From: JAWXBM01 sp037968555
GTDB taxonomy: Bacteria > Pseudomonadota > Gammaproteobacteria > Xanthomonadales > SZUA-36
Reading direction: 5' to 3'
Length of the DNA: 6,498 bases
Assembly: GCA_037968555.1 (NCBI GenBank)
Contig: JBBKVS010000044.1
Span: 1-6,498, forward strand
Under the pieces are notes generated by a model. The model was not told the origin of the DNA, made no database searches, and worked only from the letters and a program-made list of their open reading frames with translations. The translations under genes and the position numbers were made by a program. Below, piece after piece: positions 1 to 5,545 of this stretch (within the stretch, counting starts at the first letter, position 1; each line of letters starts with the position of its first letter).

Positions 1-7
1 AATCATC

Positions 8-56
8 GAAAATGTTGGCACATCCTTGTGCCAAGGACCCTCTGAACAGATCAGAG
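8..56 (+). repeat. Double-hairpin intergenic repeat, copy 1
   Basis: The element has a GAAAATG lead (8-14), a perfect 8-bp stem TTGGCACA/TGTGCCAA (15-22 with 27-34, loop TCCT), a GGACC linker, and a 6-bp stem CTCTGA/TCAGAG (40-45 with 51-56, loop ACAGA). The same arrangement recurs at 5373-5420, so it is a dispersed intergenic repeat rather than a one-off terminator. It lies just beyond the 3' end of the leftward gene at 68-484. Read leftward, the stems are followed by CATTTTC, a weak T tract, so it might also help end that transcript. It resembles REP-like palindromic elements in layout, but I cannot assign a named family. Confidence 0.8.
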
Positions 57-67
57 TTTCCTGAGAT

Positions 68-484
68 TTATTCCTTGTCAGCTTGCTTTGACGGATCGGC
101 GTTCAGTGCGCCGGATTCCTCCTGCAACACCTTATTGATAGCCGCACGCGCATCTTCCTCACTCATTCCCTTGCGGTACTGGTCCATTACGACTTCTTCG
201 ACACGATCCAACAAGCCATCCAGCGAGCCACCTGGGCGGCTACGGCGTAATGGGGGTTGATGTCCAAACAGGTTGATCCAGCGCTCACTGCGTCGTCCCA
301 GTTTGACCACCCGTTGAAACTCCTGATCGGCATTCACACCACCTCGCATCAATCCTATTACGGTAGCGATCAGAGACAGGGGAATCAGCACGGCATCGCG
401 GATGCCGTCGACCAATAGTTTCAGTTGCAGGATGGCAGACTTGCGCATGAGTTCCGTGCGCGGATTTGGAATGGCTTCAGTCAT
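68..484 (-). CDS. Unrecognised 138-residue protein with one membrane segment
   Basis: I do not recognise this family. The protein starts MTEAIPNPRTEL. It has a helical, mildly amphipathic stretch (about 14-30), one hydrophobic segment (about 31-46, AVLIPLSLIATVIGL), then a soluble part rich in Arg and Glu. A basic, proline-containing patch (about 77-86, PPLRRSRPGG) leads into a probable helix (88-122, LDGLLDRVEEVVMDQYRKG) and a polar tail. This suggests a single-pass inner-membrane protein with a cytoplasmic or periplasmic helical domain. No catalytic motif is visible. The start is uncertain: no clear Shine-Dalgarno precedes the first ATG, and Met13 (GGAA close upstream) is an alternative that keeps the membrane segment. 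It is the only long open frame here, and its composition is protein-like. It is divergent from the 91-residue gene across 108 bp. Confidence 0.7.
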   Translation of the reverse strand: MTEAIPNPRTELMRKSAILQLKLLVDGIRDAVLIPLSLIATVIGLMRGGVNADQEFQRVVKLGRRSERWINLFGHQPPLRRSRPGGSLDGLLDRVEEVVMDQYRKGMSEEDARAAINKVLQEESGALNADPSKQADKE

Positions 485-592
485 AGGTGCATGGTTTGTC
501 AGTTGAAGTTGATGTTGCTACTCTCAACCATCTGCAGTGCCGGATCAAGGCGCTTTTGCTGATAGCTTAATTTCAACCCGGAGAGTGCACAG

Positions 593-868
593 ATGGAACA
601 CCAGGAAGAACTGATCAGCCTGCTACAGCGCCTGGAAAAAAACCAGCAGCAATCGCTGGAAGGTCAGCAGCAATCACTGGCCTTGCAAAAACAGCAGTTT
701 GAAATGGTCAAAGTGCAATTTGAACGGGCCGAAAAACTGCAGGACAGGGCGGAAGAAATGCAGGCCAGTGGAGCAAGCATCATGAAAACTGCCCGGCGTG
801 CGCTGTCTGTGGTTCTACCTATCGTAATCGTATTGATTATTTACCTGAGCTGGCTGATTTTTCGCTAG
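593..868 (+). CDS. Small tail-anchored coiled-coil membrane protein (unknown function)
   Basis: This is a 91-residue protein of no family I recognise. Residues 1-57 are charged and Gln-rich with heptad-like leucines (L7, L14, L22, L29), predicting a coiled coil. The unit QQQSL repeats exactly seven residues apart (18-22 and 25-29), and the DNA shows the matching 21-nt repeat. Residues about 69-90 form one hydrophobic helix (SVVLPIVIVLIIYLSWLIF) ending at the C-terminus, and basic residues KTARR precede it. No signal peptide is present, so a tail-anchored inner-membrane protein with a cytoplasmic coiled coil is the likely topology. The start is well supported by GGAGAG at 580-585, seven bases before the ATG. 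The gene converges on nhaB with only 15 bp between stop codons and no terminator in that gap. Confidence 0.8.
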   Translation: MEHQEELISLLQRLEKNQQQSLEGQQQSLALQKQQFEMVKVQFERAEKLQDRAEEMQASGASIMKTARRALSVVLPIVIVLIIYLSWLIFR

Positions 869-883
869 CTGACTTGCGGGTGT

Positions 884-2389
884 TCAGAGCAGGTATATAG
901 TCGCCAGCAATCCGGTAATCGACATGGTGATGGTATATGGCAGCGCCAGGATCACCATGCGGCCATAACCCAGTCGTATCAGCGGCGCCAGCGCCGAAGT
1001 CAGCAGGAAAAGAAACGCGGCCTGGCCGTTGGGTGTGGCCACTGAAGGAATATTGGTACCGGTGTTGATCGCTACCGTCAACAAGTCAAAATGTTCCCGT
1101 GTAATAACTCCATTATCCAGGGCTTGTTTGATTTCATTGATGTACACCGTGGCCACAAACACATTGTCGGTAATTGCCGACAGCAGGCCGTTGGCTACGA
1201 AGAAAAACGGTACCTGTACATCAGCCTGCAAGGAAAAGGCGTAATGGATCAGGGGCAGGATCAGGTGCTGGTCGTGGATCACAGCGACGATGGCGAAAAA
1301 CACCACCAATAATGCAGTGAAGGGCAGGGCTTCTTCGAAGGCGTGGCCGAGTTGGTGCTCGCGGATCACGCCATTAAAGGCAGTAGCCAACACGATCACA
1401 GAGAGGCCTATCAGACCAACAGCAGCCCAATGGAAAGCCAGTCCCACAATCAGGAATACGGCAACCAGCCCCTGGACCAGCAGAGCGGCCTTTTGCTGAA
1501 CAGTCCGGGAGGCTTCTGTACGGAGATTGTATTCTTCCAGTATGTGTCTGGCTGCCGGGGGCAACTCAGTGCCATAACCGGCGATCCGGAATTTCTCAAC
1601 GGCGAAGCAGGTGAGTAAACCCACTACCAAAACCGGCAAACTGACCGGCGCCATGCGCACGAAAAACTCAACGAAGTTCCATCCTGCGACACCGCCTATC
1701 AACAGGTTCTGCGGCTCACCGACCAGGGTAGTCACACCACCCAGTGCAGTACCGACTGCGGCATGCATCATCAGGTTACGCAGAAAACCACGAAAGCCCT
1801 CCAGGTCTTGATGTGTCTCGTTACCAATGCCGCTGTCGTCAGCATGATCGTGATCCGCATCAAAGCCTTTGCCCGAAGTGACCTTGTGGTACACAGCATA
1901 AAAGCCGCTGGCAACGGCAATCACCACCGCCGTCACGGTTAAAGCATCGAGAAAAGCGGACAGGAAGGCAGCGGCAAAACAGAACATCAGCGAAAGCACT
2001 TTCTTGGAGCGCACGCGTATCAACAACTTGGTGAAAATGAACAGCAACAGATCTTTCAGGAAGTAAATGCCAGCGATCATGAAAATCAGCAGCATGATGA
2101 CTTCGAAATTGTTGACTGTTTCATGATAAATCGTTTCGGGGCGGGTCAGCCCCAGCAATACCGCTTCAAAGGCCAGCAAGCCGCCTGGCTGCAGTGGGTA
2201 ACACTTCAAAGCCATGGCCAGGCAAAAAATGAATTCGGCCACCAGTATCCAGCCTGCCAGGAAAGGACCAAGTAAAAGCACCAGCAGGGGATTGATCAGC
2301 AGGAAAGCAATGATGGTTTTCTTGTACCACGGCGCGGCGTGGCCCAAAAAGTTACTCAGAAATGCCTGTTTCAGGTTCATGTCAGTCAT
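884..2389 (-). CDS. nhaB: Na+/H+ antiporter NhaB, downstream copy
   Basis: This is a 501-residue polytopic inner-membrane protein of the NhaB family (TC 2.A.34), which exports Na+ (or Li+) in exchange for protons for sodium and pH homeostasis. Family landmarks include FLGHAAPWYKK near the N-terminus, AEFIFCLAMALKCYPL (51-66), SAFLDALTV (144-152), TTLVGEPQNLLIG in the middle, and NTGTNIPSVATPNGQAAF near the C-terminus. D148 in SAFLDAL corresponds to the conserved, functionally essential aspartate near position 147 in characterised NhaB proteins. A hydrophilic loop (about 173-185) carries DADHDHADD. The protein ends at IYLL and lacks the roughly 20-residue tail of E. coli NhaB (513 residues). 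Start: the ATG at 2389 is preceded by GGGG at a weak but usable distance; Met4 is possible. It lies 139 bp downstream of a second nhaB. I see no convincing promoter in the spacer, so co-transcription from the upstream copy is likely. Confidence 0.96.
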   Translation of the reverse strand: MTDMNLKQAFLSNFLGHAAPWYKKTIIAFLLINPLLVLLLGPFLAGWILVAEFIFCLAMALKCYPLQPGGLLAFEAVLLGLTRPETIYHETVNNFEVIMLLIFMIAGIYFLKDLLLFIFTKLLIRVRSKKVLSLMFCFAAAFLSAFLDALTVTAVVIAVASGFYAVYHKVTSGKGFDADHDHADDSGIGNETHQDLEGFRGFLRNLMMHAAVGTALGGVTTLVGEPQNLLIGGVAGWNFVEFFVRMAPVSLPVLVVGLLTCFAVEKFRIAGYGTELPPAARHILEEYNLRTEASRTVQQKAALLVQGLVAVFLIVGLAFHWAAVGLIGLSVIVLATAFNGVIREHQLGHAFEEALPFTALLVVFFAIVAVIHDQHLILPLIHYAFSLQADVQVPFFFVANGLLSAITDNVFVATVYINEIKQALDNGVITREHFDLLTVAINTGTNIPSVATPNGQAAFLFLLTSALAPLIRLGYGRMVILALPYTITMSITGLLATIYLL

Positions 2390-2438
2390 GCGCTGACCCC
2401 AGGTAAAACGCTGGAGTGCTTACAAGCAATGTGGTCAC

Positions 2439-2468
2439 GGACTTTCAGGTCCTTGCCGACGCCTCGGC
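2439..2468 (-). other. Two small hairpins in the nhaB-nhaB spacer
   Basis: Read in the direction of the antiporter genes, two short perfect hairpins lie 50-80 bases before the downstream nhaB start. One is GCCGA/TCGGC with loop GGCG (2455-2468). The other is GGAC/GTCC with loop CTGAAA (2439-2452). They follow the larger stem at 2488-2511. They could be leader structure or mRNA-processing structure for the second cistron. I do not recognise a named RNA family, and short stems like these also arise by chance. Confidence 0.3.
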
Positions 2469-2487
2469 CATCTGATGTTTAATCGGG

Positions 2488-2520
2488 CCCCTGTGGAGCA
2501 GTCCACAGGGGTAGGTTTTT
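2488..2520 (+). terminator. Intrinsic terminator facing rightward, antisense to both nhaB genes
   Basis: There is a perfect 10-bp stem CCCCTGTGGA/TCCACAGGGG (2488-2497 with 2502-2511) with a four-base loop GCAG, followed after TAGG by TTTTT (2516-2520). The T tract lies on the plus-strand side, so the sequence would stop rightward transcripts. Read leftward, in the sense of the nhaB genes, the stem is followed by GC-rich sequence with no T run. In that direction it would act at most as an RNA-stabilising or pausing hairpin. No rightward gene lies immediately before it; the nearest is the 91-residue gene ending at 868. Confidence 0.6.
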
Positions 2521-2528
2521 ATCCGAAT

Positions 2529-4031
2529 TTATAAAATATAGATCGTGGCCAGCAAGCCCGTGATCGACATGGTAATGGTGTAAGGCAGTGCCAGAATCAC
2601 CATGCGGCCGTAGCCCAGTCGAATCAGCGGCGCCAACGCCGAGGTCAGCAGGAACAGAAATGCAGCCTGGCCATTGGGGGTAGCTACCGACGGGATATTG
2701 GTGCCGGTATTGATGGCGATCGTCAGGTGATCAAAGTGTTCCCGGGTAATGGCGCCGCTGTCGAGTGCCGATTTTATTTCGTTGATGTAAACCGTAGCCA
2801 CGAAGACGTTATCCGAAATGGCCGATAAAACGCCATTGGCCAGGAAGAACACCGGTACCTGAGCATCGATGTCCAGAGTAAACACATAATTGATGATGGG
2901 CAGGAACAGCTGCTGGTCATGAATCACGCCGACGATGGCAAAAAACACCACCAACAGGGCCGTAAAGGGTAAGGCCTCGGAAAACGCATGGCCCAGCTGG
3001 TGCTCCTTGATGATACCGGTGAAAGCAGTGGCCAGCACGATAACAGCCAGGCCAATCAGGCCCACTTCGGCCCAGTGAAACGCTAGAGCCAAAACCAGGA
3101 ACAAGGCGACACCGGCCTGAAGAATGATCGCAGCGCGTTGCTTGGGTGTACGCTTTTCATCTTCCCTGCGGTCGTATTCTTCCAGAATGCGCCGGGCTGC
3201 CAGAGGCATCTCGGCACCGTAGCCCAGCACCTTGAATTTCTCCACCGCCAGGCAAGTCAGCATGCCCACCACGAATACCGGCAGGCTCACAGGTGCCATG
3301 CGCACAAAAAATTCGATGAATTCCCAGCCCGCTATCTGGCCAATCAGCAGATTCTGCGGTTCGCCCACCAGGGTTGTTACGCCACCCAGCGCTGTACCAA
3401 CTGCGCCATGCATCATCAGATTGCGCAGGAAGGCACGGAAGCCTTCCAGGTCTTCGTGGGTTTCGTGTCCTATACCGGTGTCGTCGGCATGGTCATGGTC
3501 AGCGTCAAAACCCTTGCCGGATGTGACTTTGTGATAGACCGCATAAAAGCCACTGGCTACCGTAATAATTACGGCGGTCACGGTTAATGCATCGAGAAAG
3601 GCCGACAGCACGGCAGAGGCAAAACAGAAAATCAGCGACAGCAGCATCTTGGACTTGATGCGTATCAGGATCTTGGTGAAGAGATAAAGAAGCATGTCCT
3701 TGAGGAAGAAAATACCTGCCACCATGAAAATCAGCAGCAGGATTACGGCGAAATTGGCTTCGGTTTCGTGATAAACCGTTTCGGGCGAGGCCATGCCCAT
3801 CAGCACGGCTTCAAATGCCAACAGGCCACCCGGTTGCAGCGGGTAACACTTCAGTGCCATGGCCAGGCAGAATATGAACTCGGCCACAATGACCCAGCCG
3901 GTTATGAAATCCCCCACGGTGAACATCAAGATAGGATTGATGATCAGAAATATGAGTATGGTCCGTTTGTACCACTCGGGGGCGTGTCCAAGAAAATTAG
4001 CGTGCAATGCATGGGCAAAAGAATTAGACAT
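2529..4031 (-). CDS. nhaB: Na+/H+ antiporter NhaB, upstream copy
   Basis: This is a second complete NhaB antiporter (500 residues with the start chosen here). It exchanges Na+ for H+ across the inner membrane. It shares all landmarks with its neighbour: NFLGHAPEWYKR, AEFIFCLAMALKCYPL, SAFLDALTVTAV with the key aspartate at exactly D147, the acidic histidine loop DADHDHADD, TTLVGEPQNLLIG, and a C-terminal 65 residues differing at only two positions. By eye the two proteins are about 78-80% identical overall. An in-frame ATG exists 24 codons upstream (4103). I prefer the ATG at 4031 because MSNSFAHALHANFLGH matches the family N-terminus, because D147 then has the expected number, and because a good -10 element lies inside the extension. 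The Shine-Dalgarno is weak (GGGAT about nine bases upstream). The gene is divergent from metK. Confidence 0.96.
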   Translation of the reverse strand: MSNSFAHALHANFLGHAPEWYKRTILIFLIINPILMFTVGDFITGWVIVAEFIFCLAMALKCYPLQPGGLLAFEAVLMGMASPETVYHETEANFAVILLLIFMVAGIFFLKDMLLYLFTKILIRIKSKMLLSLIFCFASAVLSAFLDALTVTAVIITVASGFYAVYHKVTSGKGFDADHDHADDTGIGHETHEDLEGFRAFLRNLMMHGAVGTALGGVTTLVGEPQNLLIGQIAGWEFIEFFVRMAPVSLPVFVVGMLTCLAVEKFKVLGYGAEMPLAARRILEEYDRREDEKRTPKQRAAIILQAGVALFLVLALAFHWAEVGLIGLAVIVLATAFTGIIKEHQLGHAFSEALPFTALLVVFFAIVGVIHDQQLFLPIINYVFTLDIDAQVPVFFLANGVLSAISDNVFVATVYINEIKSALDSGAITREHFDHLTIAINTGTNIPSVATPNGQAAFLFLLTSALAPLIRLGYGRMVILALPYTITMSITGLLATIYIL

Positions 4032-4066
4032 TGGTTTGATCCCGGTAAAACTGAAGCAGGGCCAGC

Positions 4067-4096
4067 ATTGTACTGGTTTAATCCGTATTCTTGCCA
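4067..4096 (-). promoter_or_regulatory. Candidate sigma-70 promoter of the upstream nhaB
   Basis: On the minus strand a TACAAT -10 (4067-4072, five of six consensus bases) is preceded, after 18 bases, by a poor -35 TGGCAA (4091-4096). Transcription would start near 4060, giving a leader of about 30 bases before the ATG at 4031. This placement is incompatible with the upstream ATG at 4103 and so supports the shorter protein. It was assigned by eye only; the weak -35 implies low basal strength or an activator. Confidence 0.4.
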
Positions 4097-4131
4097 GCAA
4101 CATAGCTTAGGGGAGCAAGTTCACGCAGGTT

Positions 4132-4160
4132 TTGCGTTTAGGGCGGTGCTTGCGTAGAAT
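4132..4160 (+). promoter_or_regulatory. Candidate sigma-70 promoter of metK
   Basis: TTGCGT (4132-4137) and TAGAAT (4155-4160, five of six consensus bases) are separated by the optimal 17 bases. The expected start is near 4167, leaving about 40 bases before the metK ATG. The left half of the inverted repeat at 4159-4190 overlaps the last bases of this -10 box, a typical position for a repressor site. Confidence 0.5.
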
Positions 4161-4190
4161 ATATCTCCTTATCCCGATTGAAAGATATAT
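4159..4190 (+). promoter_or_regulatory. Inverted-repeat operator before metK, candidate SahR site
   Basis: The perfect 8-bp arms ATATATCT (4159-4166) and AGATATAT (4183-4190) are separated by 16 bases. They straddle the predicted metK transcription start and abut the Shine-Dalgarno. Proteobacterial SAM-cycle genes, including metK and ahcY, are known targets of SahR, an ArsR-family repressor responsive to S-adenosylhomocysteine with AT-rich palindromic sites. Assignment to SahR rests on target gene, position and ATATC/GATAT-type arms. I cannot compare it with a site matrix here, and no regulator gene lies in the window. As RNA, the arms could also form a weak hairpin. Confidence 0.5.
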
Positions 4191-4206
4191 AAGAGGTTCT
4201 AGCCCT

Positions 4207-5370
4207 ATGAGCAGTTTCCTTTTTACCTCGGAGTCCGTGTCAGAAGGACACCCCGATAAAGTTGCGGACCAGATTTCAGACGCCATCCTGGATGCCATCC
4301 TGACCCAGGATTTAAAGGCACGTGTGGCTTGTGAAACCTTCATCAAAACCGGCGTGGCCATTGTCGGTGGTGAAATCACTACCAGCGCTTGGGTTGATCT
4401 GGAAAAGCTGATCCGCGAAGTGATTGTGGATATCGGCTATGACAGCTCGGAGGTTGGCTTCGACGGAAACACCTGCGGTGTGATCAACATCATTGGCAAG
4501 CAGTCCATGGATATCAACCAGGGTGTGGATCGCGAAAATCCGGAAGACCAGGGTGCAGGCGACCAGGGGCTGATGTTCGGCTATGCCACCAACGAAACCG
4601 ATGTGTTGATGCCGGCGCCGATTTTTTATGCTCATGAACTGGTCAAGCGCCAGGCCGTGGTGCGACGCACTACCGACGATGGCCGTCGTCATTTACGCCC
4701 CGATGCCAAGAGCCAGGTCACCTTTCGTTACGAAAATGGCAAACCGTGCGGTATCGATGCCGTGGTGTTGTCGACCCAGCATCATGGTGACACTTCACAG
4801 AAAGAGCTGCGTGAGCTGGTGATGGAAGAAATCATCAAGCCGGTATTGCCGCAAGCCTGGCTGGATGGCAATACCAAGTACCACATCAATCCAACGGGTC
4901 GGTTTGAAATTGGCGGCCCGGTGGGTGATGCCGGATTGACCGGCCGCAAAATCATTGTTGATACCTACGGTGGCATGGCGCGTCATGGTGGCGGCGCATT
5001 CTCTGGCAAGGATCCATCCAAAGTGGATCGCTCGGCAGCCTATGCCAGCCGTTACGTGGCCAAGAACCTGGTAGCAGCAGGATTGGCTGACCGGGTTGAA
5101 ATCCAGGTGTCCTATGCCATCGGTGTGGCCGAACCTACCTCGGTCAGCGTGGATACTTTTGGCACGGAGAAAGTACCCGTCACGAAAATTGAACAACTGG
5201 TGCGCCAGGAATTTGATCTGCGGCCTTACGGCATCATCCAGATGCTGGACCTGATCAAGCCCATCTATCGTCCGCTGGCTGCTTATGGCCACATGGGTCG
5301 AGAAGACCTGGGTGTGAGTTGGGAGAAAATCGACCGGGCTGAGAAGCTGCGCGCAGACGCCGGGCTGTAG
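4207..5370 (+). CDS. metK: S-adenosylmethionine synthetase
   Basis: MetK (methionine adenosyltransferase) joins methionine and ATP to form S-adenosylmethionine, releasing phosphate and diphosphate in the cytoplasm. The 387-residue product is full length (E. coli 384). Visible motifs are GHPDK (14-18), with the catalytic histidine H15 and metal-binding D17; GAGDQGLMFGYATNE (116-130), with D119 in the active-site motif; and the phosphate-binding GGGAFSGKD (261-269) followed by PSKVDRSAAY. The start ATG at 4207 gives the family N-terminus MSSFLFTSESVSEGHPDK and has AAGAGG at 4191-4196, ten bases upstream. An in-frame ATG at 4132 lies within the candidate promoter and is rejected. The gene is divergent from nhaB. 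It is followed by a hairpin repeat two bases after its stop, then by the riboswitch and ahcY in the same direction, forming a SAM-cycle cluster. Confidence 0.98.
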   Translation: MSSFLFTSESVSEGHPDKVADQISDAILDAILTQDLKARVACETFIKTGVAIVGGEITTSAWVDLEKLIREVIVDIGYDSSEVGFDGNTCGVINIIGKQSMDINQGVDRENPEDQGAGDQGLMFGYATNETDVLMPAPIFYAHELVKRQAVVRRTTDDGRRHLRPDAKSQVTFRYENGKPCGIDAVVLSTQHHGDTSQKELRELVMEEIIKPVLPQAWLDGNTKYHINPTGRFEIGGPVGDAGLTGRKIIVDTYGGMARHGGGAFSGKDPSKVDRSAAYASRYVAKNLVAAGLADRVEIQVSYAIGVAEPTSVSVDTFGTEKVPVTKIEQLVRQEFDLRPYGIIQMLDLIKPIYRPLAAYGHMGREDLGVSWEKIDRAEKLRADAGL

Positions 5371-5372
5371 TT

Positions 5373-5420
5373 GAAAATGTTGGCACATCCATGTGCCAAA
5401 GACCCCTGAATGGATCAGGG
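5373..5420 (+). repeat. Double-hairpin intergenic repeat, copy 2
   Basis: This has the same architecture as the copy at 8-56: GAAAATG lead (5373-5379), perfect 8-bp stem TTGGCACA/TGTGCCAA (5380-5387 with 5392-5399, loop TCCA), short linker, then a 6-bp stem CCCTGA/TCAGGG (5404-5409 with 5415-5420, loop ATGGA). Relative to copy 1, one T-A pair in the second stem is a C-G pair here, a compensatory change that preserves folding. It begins two bases after the metK stop and ends about 20 bases before the SAH riboswitch. No T tract follows on the plus strand, so it is not a standard terminator for metK. It may stabilise the metK 3' end or attenuate read-through. Confidence 0.82.
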
Positions 5421-5440
5421 CTTACAGACTTATCGCTGCC

Positions 5441-5522
5441 GGCCGAGGAGCGTTGCGACCCCGCCAATTTAATGGCAATGGGGCCAGGCTCGGCCAGGCG
5501 GCGTGACACGAAACCGCGCTCC
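5441..5522 (+). promoter_or_regulatory. S-adenosylhomocysteine (SAH) riboswitch
   Basis: The sequence matches the proteobacterial SAH riboswitch in its conserved core and position before ahcY. P1 is GGCCGAG (5441-5447) with CTCGGCC (5489-5495). The conserved GAGCG (5448-5452) pairs with CGCTC (5517-5521) as the pseudoknot. P2 is CCCC/GGGG (5459-5462 with 5480-5483), extended by GCCA/TGGC with an AAT bulge. The core CCAGG (5484-5488) lies before the closing P1 strand. P4 is a hairpin with CGG/CCG (5499-5501 with 5514-5516) and inner CGT/ACG. Binding of SAH stabilises the pseudoknot and in known members turns on SAH removal. CTCC at 5519-5522 can instead pair with GGAG of the ahcY ribosome binding site, suggesting translational control. 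There is no terminator hairpin with a T tract before the gene. Confidence 0.93.
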
Positions 5523-5533
5523 GTCTGTTATTT

Positions 5534-5538
5534 GGAGG
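5534..5538 (+). promoter_or_regulatory. ahcY ribosome binding site, possibly masked by the riboswitch
   Basis: GGAGG lies seven bases before the GTG start and fixes that start. Its GGAG (5534-5537) is complementary to CTCC (5519-5522), which includes part of the riboswitch pseudoknot strand. The two pairings therefore exclude each other: site exposed when SAH is bound, masked otherwise. The masking helix is only four pairs plus a possible G-U, so it is a plausible but modest switch. Confidence 0.7.
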
Positions 5539-5545
5539 AAGAGCT

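Noticed and set aside
12..260. Rightward 82-codon open frame at the left edge
   Set aside because: It runs through the hairpin repeat and antisense to the 138-residue gene, with no ribosome binding site or protein-like pattern.
496..524. TTGTCA and TACTCT spaced 17 bases apart as a promoter for the 91-residue gene
   Set aside because: The -35 is good but the -10 matches only three of six bases. It is too weak to list as a feature, although a promoter must lie somewhere in 485-592.
850..883. Possible terminator between the convergent small gene and nhaB, around TGATTTTTCG
   Set aside because: The T run is inside the coding sequence and the flanking AGCTGGCT and CGCTAGCT do not form a stable stem before it.
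3138..3587. Rightward 149-codon open frame inside the upstream nhaB
   Set aside because: It is antisense to a conserved membrane protein, is rich in His, Cys and Gln from reversed codons, and has no ribosome binding site or family resemblance.
4032..4103. A 24-residue N-terminal extension of the upstream NhaB from the ATG at 4103
   Set aside because: The extension has no match to the family N-terminus, contains the best -10 element, and would displace the conserved aspartate from position 147.
4132..4206. Longer metK start at 4132
   Set aside because: It overlaps the candidate promoter and operator. The ATG at 4207 has a good ribosome binding site and gives the standard MetK N-terminus.
4795..5388. 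Leftward 197-codon open frame opposite metK
   Set aside because: It mirrors the codon structure of metK on the opposite strand and has no recognisable domain, so it is a shadow frame.
5380..5420. The repeat after metK as a simple intrinsic terminator
   Set aside because: Neither stem is followed by a T tract on the plus strand, and the same unit occurs at the left end of the window, so it is better described as a repeat.
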